This document shows positions 1-6,091 of a DNA stretch of 7,878 bases, piece after piece (position 1 is the first letter of the stretch; every line of letters starts with the position of its first letter). The notes beneath the pieces are model-generated. The model saw only the letters and a program-made list of their open reading frames with translations, was not told the origin of the DNA and did no database searches. Where the stretch lies: contig JAKAIJ010000115.1 in the NCBI GenBank assembly GCA_021814355.1, positions 1-7,878 of the forward strand, read 5' to 3'. The translations under genes and the position numbers were made by a program. The stretch comes from Acidobacteriota bacterium (GTDB lineage Bacteria > Acidobacteriota > UBA4820 > DSQY01).

Positions 1-147
1 CCTTGCATCCTCTGGAGAAGCGGTCCGAGAATCCCGGCGAGAGCGCGGAGCGCTCCCCAGCCGGGCGCCCCAGGGGGACAAGTCTGCGGGGAATTCCCGC
101 CGCCGGCCGCGCCGCCAGGACCCGAGGCGCGCGCAGGCGGCGTGCGG
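1..147. other. Flank downstream of mqnE, no gene identified
   Basis: These bases follow the mqnE stop codon on the minus strand. All three minus-strand frames are open to the window edge, which is expected at this GC content and proves nothing. One frame could start at a TTG overlapping the mqnE TGA (TTGA, 151-148) and run off the edge. Its roughly 50 residues are arginine- and proline-rich and match nothing I know. An ATG at 8-6 lies directly against an AGAGG with no spacer. Small palindromes are present (GGAGCGCTCC near 49-58, GGGAATTCCC near 91-100), but none is followed by a T-run, so no intrinsic terminator can be claimed. The operon may continue beyond the edge. Confidence 0.4.
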
Positions 148-1266
148 TCAAGCGGGGTAAACCCGCCGGGCGTTGTAGAGGGTGTCCCGCTCCACCGGCA
201 CCCGTCCCGCGCTCCGGATCAGGTGCAGCAGCTCCTGCAACCCGAGACCCACGGGCGTGGTGGCGCCGGCGTCGTGGGTGATTCGCTCCTCTACCACCGT
301 CCCGTCCACGTCGTCGGCGCCGTACCAGAGGGCCAACTGGGCGATCTTCAGCCCCACCATCACCCAGTAGACCTTCAGGTGGTCCACGTTGTCGAAGAGC
401 AGGCGGGAGGCGGCGAGGGTCCTCAGGTTGTCCTCCCCGGTCACCTCGGGCAGGTGCTCGTAGGGGGTGTTCTCCTTGTTGAACTGGAGCGGGATGAAGG
501 CCATGAAGCCGCCCGTTTCGTCCTGCAGCTCGCGCAGCCGGAGGATGTGGTCCACCCGGTCTTCCACCGACTCCACGTGGCCGTAGAGCATGGTGCAGTT
601 GGACCGGATCCCCATCCGGTGGGCCGTCCGCGCCAGGCCGAGCCACCGCGCCCCGCTGATCTTGTTGGGGCAGATCTTCTTCCTCAGCTCTTCGCCGAGG
701 ATCTCCGCGCCCCCGCCGGGAAGCGACCCCATCCCCGCCTCGCGCAGCGCCGCCAGGATCTCCTCTGGACTCTTGCGCTCGCGCCGGGCGTAGTAGTCCA
801 CCTCCACGAGCGTGAAGGTCTTGAGGTGGACCTCGGGGTTGACGGCCTTGACGGCCCGGATCATCTCGAGACACCGGTCGAAGGGGAACTGGGGGTCGAG
901 GCCGCCCACGATGTGGATCTCCTCCCACCGCTCCTCGGGGCCCGGCGTGGCCTTCGCGACGACCTCCTCCAGGCTCATCCGGTACCCGCCCTCCTGGCCG
1001 GGCTTGCGGGCGAAGGCGCAGAAGGAGCAGCCGGTGACGCAGACGTTGGTGTGGTTGATGTGGCGGTTGACGTTGAAGAAGGCCCGGTCGCCGTGGCGGG
1101 CCTCGCGGGCCCGGTTGGCGAGCGCGCCGAGAGCCTGCAGGTCGCGGCTCCGGAAGAGCGCGACGCCGTCCTCGAAGCCCAGCCGCTCGCCGGCCTCCAG
1201 CTTGTCCACGACGGGATGGAGCGCGGCGTCCCTCACCCGCTCCCGCCCGATCCAGGCCCCGGCCAT
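148..1266 (-). CDS. mqnE: Aminofutalosine synthase MqnE (radical SAM)
   Basis: This 372-residue enzyme belongs to the MqnE/MqnC/CofH radical SAM group. MqnE adds the SAM-derived 5'-deoxyadenosyl radical to 3-[(1-carboxyvinyl)oxy]benzoate to give aminofutalosine, an early step of futalosine-route menaquinone synthesis in the cytoplasm. The [4Fe-4S] motif CX3CX2C is at Cys76, Cys80 and Cys83, inside a HINHTNVCVTGCSFCAF stretch typical of the group. HIVGGLDP (118-125), SLPGGGAE (181-188) and the C-terminal DGTVVEERITHDAGA (321-335) favour MqnE over MqnC or CofH. Length is normal for the family. The ATG at 1266 was chosen because AGGGG lies six bases upstream and conserved sequence begins soon after; the frame stays open to 1470, but that part overlaps rny. 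It starts 11 bases after the rny stop and is the last recognisable gene of the operon. No other mqn gene is in the window. Confidence 0.94.
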   Translation of the reverse strand: MAGAWIGRERVRDAALHPVVDKLEAGERLGFEDGVALFRSRDLQALGALANRAREARHGDRAFFNVNRHINHTNVCVTGCSFCAFARKPGQEGGYRMSLEEVVAKATPGPEERWEEIHIVGGLDPQFPFDRCLEMIRAVKAVNPEVHLKTFTLVEVDYYARRERKSPEEILAALREAGMGSLPGGGAEILGEELRKKICPNKISGARWLGLARTAHRMGIRSNCTMLYGHVESVEDRVDHILRLRELQDETGGFMAFIPLQFNKENTPYEHLPEVTGEDNLRTLAASRLLFDNVDHLKVYWVMVGLKIAQLALWYGADDVDGTVVEERITHDAGATTPVGLGLQELLHLIRSAGRVPVERDTLYNARRVYPA

Positions 1267-1277
1267 CGTCGGCCCCT

Positions 1278-2858
1278 CTACCCCATGCCGCCTGCGTACT
1301 CGACCGCCTTCATCTCGCGGATGAGGGTGACCTTCACGCGACCGGGGTAATCCATCTCCTCCTCGATCTTTTTGGAGATGTCCGAGGCCAGGAAGGCGAG
1401 CCGGTCGTCGTCCACCCGGTCGGTCTTCACGATGACGCGGACCTCGCGCCCCGCCTGGATGGCGAAGCACTGCTCCACGCCGTCGAAACCCTGAACGATG
1501 CCCTCGAGGGTCTCGATGCGCCGCAGGTAGTCGGTGAGCGAGGCGCGGCGGGCCCCCGGCCGCGAGCCCGAGATGGCGTCGCAGACCGCCACCAGGATGC
1601 TGATGGGGTGGATGACCTCCACGTCCTCGTGGTGGCTCTCGATGGCGTTGACCACCACCTCGTGCTCGCCGAACTTGCGCGCCGCCTCCCCGCCCAGTTC
1701 CGGATGGGTGCCCTCCCGCTCCACGTCAATGGCCTTGCCGATGTCGTGCAGCAGCCCCGCGCGCTTGGCCAGCTTCACGTCGAGCCGGAGCTCCGCCGCC
1801 ATGGACCCGCAAAGCTCCGACACCTCGATGGCGTGGTTGAGGACGTTCTGCCCGTAGGAGGTTCGGTACTTGAGCTTGCCCAGGAGCTTGACGATCTCGG
1901 GGTGGGGCGGAGGAATCTTGAGGTGCTTGATCGCCTCCTCGCCCGCGAGCTGACACTCGCGCTGGACCTGCTTCTTCGCCTTGCCCACCACCTCCTGGAT
2001 CTTGCGCGGGTGGATCTTGCCCGACTGGACGAGCCGGTCCAGCGACCGACGGGCCACCTCCCGGGCCACCGGGTTGAAGCCCGAGATGACCACGGTGTTG
2101 GGGTCGTCGTTGTTGATGAGGAGCTGCACGCCGGTCTGCTCCTCGAAGAACTTGATGTTCCGCCCCTCGTGGCCGATGAGCCGCCCCTTGATCCCCTCGT
2201 CGGGCAGCCGGAACTGGGAGGTGGTGCGCTCGGCCACTTGGTCCACGGCCACCCGCTCGATGGCGAGGGTGATGATCTTCTGGGCCTCGAGGTCCGCGGT
2301 GCGCTTGGCGTCGTCCTTGATCTGCCGGATGAGCGCGGCGGCCTCGTGCTCGGCCTCGTTCCTGAGGTTGGCCACGAGCTGGCGCTTGGCCTCCTCCACG
2401 GTGAGCCCGGAGGCCTTCTCCAGCCGGGCGACGTACTCCGCGGCCAGGCGGTCCATCTCGGCGTGGCGGGCCGCGAGATCCCCCTCGCGCGCGGCCAGGG
2501 TCGCCTTCTCCTCCTCGATCGCCTTCTCGCGCTCCTGGAACTGCCGGTCCACCCCCTGGAGCTGGGCGTCGCGGCGGTTCATGGCGCGCTCGATGTTCTT
2601 CACCGACTCGAGCCGCTTGGTGTACTCGGCCTCCTTCTCGACGAGCTCGCCCTGCCACTGTTCGCGGGCCTTGGCGAGCTCGAGCTTGCGGAGGTTCTCG
2701 GCCTGGGCCCGGGCGTCGGCGAGGATGGCGGAGGACTCGTCCCGGGCGCGGGAGAGGGAGCGCCGCCCCGCGCGGGAGGCGAGGAGCCAGCCGGCGCCAA
2801 GGCCGGCGGCGAGGAAGAGGACGCAGAGCAGGCTGTCGGTGACGGGCGATCCGGTCAT
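1278..2858 (-). CDS. rny: Ribonuclease Y
   Basis: This is a membrane-anchored endoribonuclease that starts mRNA decay, 526 residues and of usual length. The order of parts is standard: one N-terminal transmembrane helix (about 9-27), a long charged coiled coil (about 32-200), a KH RNA-binding domain with the GXXG loop GHEG at 229-232, then an HD phosphohydrolase domain. Visible HD residues are His342, His371-Asp372 (in LLHDIGKA), His409-His410 and Asp427 (VCDAISGSRPGAR). The C-terminal YPGRVKVTLIRE (504-515) is characteristic. The ATG at 2858 is preceded by AGGAGA seven bases upstream and by the stop of the radical SAM gene 19 bases upstream; the 131-residue upstream extension of the frame is out-of-frame reading of that gene. 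Oddity: the usual GREG of the KH loop reads GHEG, and the following segment (FFEEQTGVQLLINNDD) departs from the common form. Catalytic residues look intact. Confidence 0.96.
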   Translation of the reverse strand: MTGSPVTDSLLCVLFLAAGLGAGWLLASRAGRRSLSRARDESSAILADARAQAENLRKLELAKAREQWQGELVEKEAEYTKRLESVKNIERAMNRRDAQLQGVDRQFQEREKAIEEEKATLAAREGDLAARHAEMDRLAAEYVARLEKASGLTVEEAKRQLVANLRNEAEHEAAALIRQIKDDAKRTADLEAQKIITLAIERVAVDQVAERTTSQFRLPDEGIKGRLIGHEGRNIKFFEEQTGVQLLINNDDPNTVVISGFNPVAREVARRSLDRLVQSGKIHPRKIQEVVGKAKKQVQRECQLAGEEAIKHLKIPPPHPEIVKLLGKLKYRTSYGQNVLNHAIEVSELCGSMAAELRLDVKLAKRAGLLHDIGKAIDVEREGTHPELGGEAARKFGEHEVVVNAIESHHEDVEVIHPISILVAVCDAISGSRPGARRASLTDYLRRIETLEGIVQGFDGVEQCFAIQAGREVRVIVKTDRVDDDRLAFLASDISKKIEEEMDYPGRVKVTLIREMKAVEYAGGMG

Positions 2859-2877
2859 GGCCTTTCTCCTGGGGGAG

Positions 2878-3687
2878 TCACGCGAAGACCTCCGCGCGGA
2901 CCCCGGCCTCCGCGAGAAGCCGGGCGATCTCCCGCAGCCGCGCCTGGGGCGCGGGGCGCAGGGCCCGGTCGGCGGGACCGCGGTCCAAGGTGTAGATTTG
3001 CACGGCGCGGGGCCGGATGGAGACCACCGCCTCCACCCAGGCGCGCACGGCGTCGTCCGTGGTGTTGTCCTCGGAGCCGGTGACGAAGAGCGCCTGGAGG
3101 AGAATGCGGCCGGAAAGGGCCCGGAGCCCCTCCAGGACGCCGGCGAAGGTGACGCCCGGCGCGGGGCCGTTGAGCCGCAGGAACGCCTCCTGCGTACCGG
3201 CGTCGAGCTTGAGGATGGGGTCGTCCAGCCGCAGGAGCGCCGCCCGGACATCGGGCCGGTGCACCTGGGTGGCGTTGGAGAGGATGGCGGTGCGGCAGGC
3301 GGGCGCGTGGCGGTCCCGGAGGGGGAGCGCGTCTTCCACGATGCCCGGGAAGTCGGGGTGTAGGGTCGCCTCGCCGTTTCCAGAGAAGGTGAGCGTGTCG
3401 GGGGGCGTCCCCGCCGCGGCCAGCTCCGAGAGGACCGCCTCCAGCTCCCGGGCCACCGCCTCCCGCGGCGGAAGGAACCGCGAGAACTGGGCGGGGTTCG
3501 TGGCCAGCAGGCCCGTCCAGCCGTACTGGCAGTAACGGCAGTCCAGCGAGCAGACCTTGATCTCGTCCGGCAGGAGGTTGAGGCCGAGGGATCGCCCCAG
3601 GCGGCGCGACAGGACGGGCCCGTAGACCACGCCGCGCTGCAGGGGGATCGTGGCCCGCGCGGGGGCCGGCCGGGCGGCCGGGCTCAT
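2878..3687 (-). CDS. Radical SAM protein, COG0731-like
   Basis: This is a 269-residue radical SAM enzyme of unknown substrate. GPVLSRRLGRSLGLNLLP (23-40) followed by a CX3CX2C cluster at Cys46, Cys50 and Cys53 (CSLDCRYCQYG) is the signature of the COG0731 group, the set related to the wyosine-forming TYW1 enzymes of archaea. FSGNGEATLHPDF (101-113) is the GEP-like SAM-binding motif, and the region around 155-180 (ILKLDAGTQEAFLRLN) continues the barrel. The protein is short and has no flavodoxin domain or extra cysteine-rich cluster, so it is probably a bare radical SAM barrel. Its ATG overlaps the stop of the upstream hydrolase gene (ATGA), which implies translational coupling, and rny follows 19 bases downstream. 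Wyosine synthesis is not expected in bacteria, so database names implying it should be treated as homology only. The family assignment is firm; the function is unknown. Confidence 0.85.
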   Translation of the reverse strand: MSPAARPAPARATIPLQRGVVYGPVLSRRLGRSLGLNLLPDEIKVCSLDCRYCQYGWTGLLATNPAQFSRFLPPREAVARELEAVLSELAAAGTPPDTLTFSGNGEATLHPDFPGIVEDALPLRDRHAPACRTAILSNATQVHRPDVRAALLRLDDPILKLDAGTQEAFLRLNGPAPGVTFAGVLEGLRALSGRILLQALFVTGSEDNTTDDAVRAWVEAVVSIRPRAVQIYTLDRGPADRALRPAPQARLREIARLLAEAGVRAEVFA

Positions 3688-4322
3688 GCCGCTCTCACGA
3701 ACGGGTTGTTGCGCTTTTCGTACCCGATGCTCGTGGCGGGACCGTGGCCCGGGAGGGCCTGCGTGCCGTCGGGAAGCGTAAAGAGCTTCTCCCGGATGGA
3801 GGTCACGAGCGCGTCATAGGACCCGCCGGGCAGGTCCGTCCGGCCGATCGATTGGGCGAAAAGCGTGTCACCCGTAAGGACGAACCCCTCGCCGGCGAGG
3901 CAGACCCCGCCGGGGGAGTGGCCCGGGGTGTGGAGGACCTTCAGGGAGCCGGTGCCCACCCGCACCTCCTGGCCGTCGGCGAGGAGGCCCGAGGGGTCGG
4001 GGCAGGGCTCCGCTGGGAAACCGAACAGGGCGGCGTGCTCCGGCATGGTCCTCAGGAGGGGAAGGTCCGCCTCGTGGATCAGGACGGGGCAGCCGTACGC
4101 CCTGGAAAAGTGAACGTTGCGGTAGATGTGGTCGAAGTGGCCGTGGGTGTTGAGGATTGCCGCGAGCGTGAGGCCCAGCTCCTTCAGGGTCGCCTCCACC
4201 GCCTCGCTGCCCATGCCGGGGTCCACCAGGACCGCCTCTAGGCTGGAGCGGTCCCAGACGAGGTACGTGTTGTTCTCCAGCGGCCCCACGGTGAAGGACC
4301 GGACTTCCAGGACGCCTGCCAC
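3684..4322 (-). CDS. Metallo-beta-lactamase-fold hydrolase, glyoxalase II-like
   Basis: This 212-residue protein belongs to the small YcbL-like branch of the glyoxalase II (hydroxyacylglutathione hydrolase) family; members hydrolyse thioesters such as S-D-lactoylglutathione, but the substrate here is not known. Metal ligands are all visible: H60-x-H62-x-D64-H65 (THGHFDH), H135 (HTPGHS), D152 (TGDTLF) and H193 (PGHGP). FAQSIGRTDLPGGS and the C-terminal IGYEKRNNPF are typical of the branch. The C-terminal helical domain of classical GloB is shortened. The GTG at 4322 is chosen because GGGAG lies six bases upstream and the protein then begins close to the conserved VRSFTVGPLENNTYLV. A longer form from GTG 4376 (230 residues) is possible, but it lacks a ribosome site and its start lies inside a hairpin. 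It is the first gene of the operon; its stop overlaps the next start (ATGA). Confidence 0.9.
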   Translation of the reverse strand: MAGVLEVRSFTVGPLENNTYLVWDRSSLEAVLVDPGMGSEAVEATLKELGLTLAAILNTHGHFDHIYRNVHFSRAYGCPVLIHEADLPLLRTMPEHAALFGFPAEPCPDPSGLLADGQEVRVGTGSLKVLHTPGHSPGGVCLAGEGFVLTGDTLFAQSIGRTDLPGGSYDALVTSIREKLFTLPDGTQALPGHGPATSIGYEKRNNPFVRAA

Positions 4323-4331
4323 GGCGCTCTC
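4317..4331 (-). promoter_or_regulatory. Ribosome binding site deciding the hydrolase start
   Basis: On the minus strand GGGAG is followed by six bases and the GTG at 4322-4320. This is the only good ribosome site near the 5' end of the hydrolase gene and is the reason for the shorter start. Confidence 0.55.
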
Positions 4332-4351
4332 CCGAGCTTGGAACCCACCGC

Positions 4352-4378
4352 CCGTGGGGGCTATTTCAGCCTCCACGG
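4352..4378 (-). promoter_or_regulatory. Leader hairpin upstream of the hydrolase operon
   Basis: Between the predicted transcription start (about 4391) and the chosen start codon (4322), the minus-strand sequence CCGTGGAGGCT (4378-4368), loop GAAAT, AGCCCCCACGG (4362-4352) forms an 11-pair stem with one mismatch. No T-run follows, so it is not a terminator. The CCGTGG of the 5' arm is repeated exactly at the start codon (GCGCCGTGG at 4381-4373 and 4327-4319), so the CCACGG of the 3' arm could pair with either copy. A regulatory role is inference only. Confidence 0.4.
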
Positions 4379-4397
4379 CGCGGGAGATAAAGAAGTA

Positions 4398-4406
4398 ATT
4401 ATAGCA
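4398..4406 (-). promoter_or_regulatory. Extended -10 promoter of the four-gene operon
   Basis: The minus strand reads TGCTATAAT: a consensus TATAAT (4403-4398) preceded directly by the extended -10 element TGn. No good -35 lies 16-18 bases upstream (AGGCCC at 17), as is common for extended -10 promoters. Transcription would start near 4391, about 70 bases before the hydrolase GTG. The site sits in an AT-rich dip within very GC-rich DNA. A short inverted repeat, CCTAT-TTCCAG-ATAGG (4439-4424), covers the -35 position and could be an operator. Confidence 0.65.
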
Positions 4407-4513
4407 CTTTTCGGCATTCAGGGCCTATCTGGAAATAGGGCGCGGGCGGCGCGCTCGAGTTCCCCCCGCGGTCTGGTCCCTTCATCGCCGCTGGCCTCCG
4501 TCGCGACCATGCC
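4407..4513. other. Intergenic region after the CPBP protease gene
   Basis: The region separates the CPBP gene stop from the operon promoter. On the minus strand CGCGGG (4470-4465) can pair with CCCGCG (4446-4441) across an 18-base loop and is followed by CCCTATTTCC, at best a weak terminator-like structure. Because the operon has its own promoter, the protease gene and the operon are probably separate transcription units. Confidence 0.35.
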
Positions 4514-5311
4514 TTATTCCCCGGATAGGCCCTTAGGGGCTCTGCTCATCAGGCGCCAGCCCGCGAAGGCCGCCAACAGGCCCCCTGCGGCGAGTCCCAC
4601 TGCAAGGAGGATCGTGGTCCGGGCCGCCGCCTCCTCCACGGTTCCCCCCAGAAGCGCCAGGACCAGCGCGTTGTGCAGGCCGTGGCCCACGATCGAGGGC
4701 CAGAGGGAACCCGTCTCCCAGACCACCCACGCGAAGGCGAGCCCGAGCACCAGGACGGGGAGGAACTGGGCGAGGTTCAGGTGGAACGCGGCGAAGGAGA
4801 GCGCCGAGAGGCCGCAGGCCCTGGTCCGCCCCAGCGGGCGGAAGCAGTGCAGCACGGCCCCCCGGAAGAGCCCCTCCTCGCAAACCGCGGGGATCAGCGC
4901 GAAGAGCGCCATCCTCAGCGGGTAGGGGTAGTCCAGCAGCCGGAGGCGGAGCCCCTCCTCCCACGGGTCCGGCCCCCTCCAGGCGGTCACCGCCAACGCG
5001 AAGGCGAGCGCCCCCGCGGAGGCGCCCGCCAGCACCAGCGCCGCCCCCCCCATCCCTCGCGGCGAGAGGAGCCGGAAGGGAAACGCCTCCCGCAGGGCGC
5101 CCGCCGCGAAGGCCCAGGCCAGCGCGGGCCCCAGGAGCGCCACGACCTGGAGGGGCGCCAGCGCCCAGAGCCGGGCGTCGCTCTTCAAGAGGAGCAGGCT
5201 CCCCGCGAGCGAGGCCGCGAAGGCGGCGGCGAGCAGGAGCAGGGCGGTCCTGGGGGAGGCGGGGAGCGACGGGAAAGCCCCGGGGGCCGTGGGGTCCTGG
5301 GAGAGGTTCAC
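4514..5311 (-). CDS. CPBP-family intramembrane metalloprotease
   Basis: This is a 265-residue polytopic membrane protein of the CPBP (CAAX protease and bacteriocin-processing, Abi) family. All three signature motifs are present: EEGLFR (Glu145, Glu146, Arg150), FAAFH (His177) and HGLHN (His210, Asn214). The glutamates and histidines are the proposed metal-binding and catalytic residues within the membrane. Hydrophobic segments lie at about 21-41, 48-72, 89-110, 133-145, 182-199 and 229-253. The natural substrate is unknown; eukaryotic relatives cleave prenylated CAAX proteins and some bacterial ones act in bacteriocin immunity, neither of which is supported by this context. The GTG at 5311 is chosen because GGGAG lies eight bases upstream and the hydrophobic part begins about 20 residues later. 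The frame stays open to a GTG at 5500, but that adds a 63-residue arginine-rich stretch that looks non-coding. Confidence 0.87.
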   Translation of the reverse strand: MNLSQDPTAPGAFPSLPASPRTALLLLAAAFAASLAGSLLLLKSDARLWALAPLQVVALLGPALAWAFAAGALREAFPFRLLSPRGMGGAALVLAGASAGALAFALAVTAWRGPDPWEEGLRLRLLDYPYPLRMALFALIPAVCEEGLFRGAVLHCFRPLGRTRACGLSALSFAAFHLNLAQFLPVLVLGLAFAWVVWETGSLWPSIVGHGLHNALVLALLGGTVEEAAARTTILLAVGLAAGGLLAAFAGWRLMSRAPKGLSGE

Positions 5312-5517
5312 CGCGGAGGCTCCCGCCGAGAGCGGCGGGGCCGCCCCGGGCCGGGCGCCCGAGACCACTCCACCTCGGAGTCGGACCCGGGAGACGGTGC
5401 GAGACTCGCGTCGCACGAACGGTAAAGGCTCACGGAACCTCCCGCGCCCTTCTCCCACACGGCGGCGCCGGCTGTCAAGACGGTCTACGGGAGTCTTCAC
5501 TCGCCTGTTAAGGCGCC

Positions 5518-5546
5518 TTGAAGCCCCTCCGGCGCTGTGCCAGAAT
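5518..5546 (+). promoter_or_regulatory. Candidate purE promoter
   Basis: TTGAAG (5518-5523), a 17-base spacer and CAGAAT (5541-5546) match the sigma-70 consensus at four of six positions each. TGC immediately before the -10 gives an extended -10 element. Transcription would start near 5553, about 44 bases before the purE ATG. Confidence 0.45.
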
Positions 5547-5584
5547 CCTCACCGGGGGGTGAGACACCGTCGCGCCCGCCAACC

Positions 5585-5590
5585 GAGGAG
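5585..5590 (+). promoter_or_regulatory. Ribosome binding site of purE
   Basis: GAGGAG lies six bases before the ATG at 5597 and fixes this start over the GTG at 5537, which is in frame but lies inside the candidate promoter. Confidence 0.8.
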
Positions 5591-5596
5591 ACCGTC

Positions 5597-6091
5597 ATGA
5601 GCGAGACCAGGCCCTGGGTCGCCATCCTGATGGGCAGCGCCTCCGACGCCACCGCCGTCCAGCCCTGCGCCGACGTGCTGAAGGAGTACGGTGTTCCCTG
5701 CGAGGTCCGCGTCCTCTCCGCCCACCGCACCCCCGACGAGACGGCCGCCTATCTGCGGGCCGCCGAGTCGCGCGGGGTGGAGGTGGTGGTGGCCGCCGCG
5801 GGGATGGCCGCCCACCTCGCCGGGGCCGCCGCGGCCCACACCACGCTCCCCGTCATCGGAATCCCCGTCGCCTCGGGGCCGCTGGGCGGCCTGGACGCCC
5901 TCTACGCCACGGTCATGATGCCGCCCGGCATGCCGGTGGCCACGGTGGCCATCAACGGCGCCGCCAACGCCGGCCACTTGGCCGCCCAGCTCCTCCAGGG
6001 GGCCCACCCCGAGCTGAAGGAGCGGCTCCGGAAGGCGCGGGCCGCCATGCGGGACAAGGTCCTGAAGGCGGACGCGGACCTCCCCCGCTGA
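5597..6091 (+). CDS. purE: PurE, N5-carboxyaminoimidazole ribonucleotide mutase
   Basis: This 164-residue cytosolic enzyme of de novo purine synthesis converts N5-CAIR to CAIR in class I enzymes; class II members carboxylate AIR directly. The phosphate and substrate motifs are intact: GSASD (13-17), SAHRTP (41-46, with the catalytic His43) and AAGMAAHLAG (67-76). The later GIPVASGPLGGLDALYATV and MMPPGMPVATVAI correspond to the conserved loop that is usually closer to GVPVQSxALSGxDSLLSIVQMP. Length is normal for a single-domain PurE octamer subunit. purK, which supplies N5-CAIR in class I organisms and often follows purE, is not in the window, so the class must be settled from the rest of the genome. 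The stop shares its last base with the next start (TGATG), which implies coupling to the tsaC-like gene. Confidence 0.95.
   Translation: MSETRPWVAILMGSASDATAVQPCADVLKEYGVPCEVRVLSAHRTPDETAAYLRAAESRGVEVVVAAAGMAAHLAGAAAAHTTLPVIGIPVASGPLGGLDALYATVMMPPGMPVATVAINGAANAGHLAAQLLQGAHPELKERLRKARAAMRDKVLKADADLPR

Larger units (their letters stand above)
5312..5596. other. Divergent intergenic region between the protease gene and purE
   Basis: This region holds the regulatory DNA for both transcription units. The purE side has a candidate promoter (5518-5546). For the protease side, the minus strand shows TTAACA (5510-5505) 18 bases before TAGACC and an isolated TTGACA (5478-5473) with no convincing -10, so its promoter is unresolved. 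A ten-base perfect palindrome, AAGGCGCCTT (5510-5519), overlaps both the purE -35 and the TTAACA. CTCACC-GGGG-GGTGAG (5548-5563) would form a small hairpin at the very 5' end of the purE transcript. Confidence 0.5.

Noticed and set aside
142..1350. Plus-strand open frame of 402 codons
   Set aside because: It lies opposite mqnE, whose conserved radical SAM motifs settle the strand; long antisense frames are expected at this GC content.
1608..3083. Plus-strand open frame of 491 codons
   Set aside because: It is the antisense shadow of rny and part of the radical SAM gene; its protein is low-complexity and leucine- and glycine-rich.
2859..3251. N-terminal extension of the rny frame by 131 residues
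   Set aside because: It reads the radical SAM gene out of frame; the ATG at 2858 has an excellent ribosome site and the normal RNase Y N-terminus.
5312..5500. N-terminal extension of the CPBP protease to GTG 5500
   Set aside because: The 63 added residues are arginine-rich with no recognisable domain, and the GTG at 5311 has a better ribosome site directly before the membrane region.
5537..5596. N-terminal extension of PurE from GTG 5537
   Set aside because: It overlaps the candidate -10 and leader hairpin, and a strong GAGGAG site precedes the ATG at 5597.
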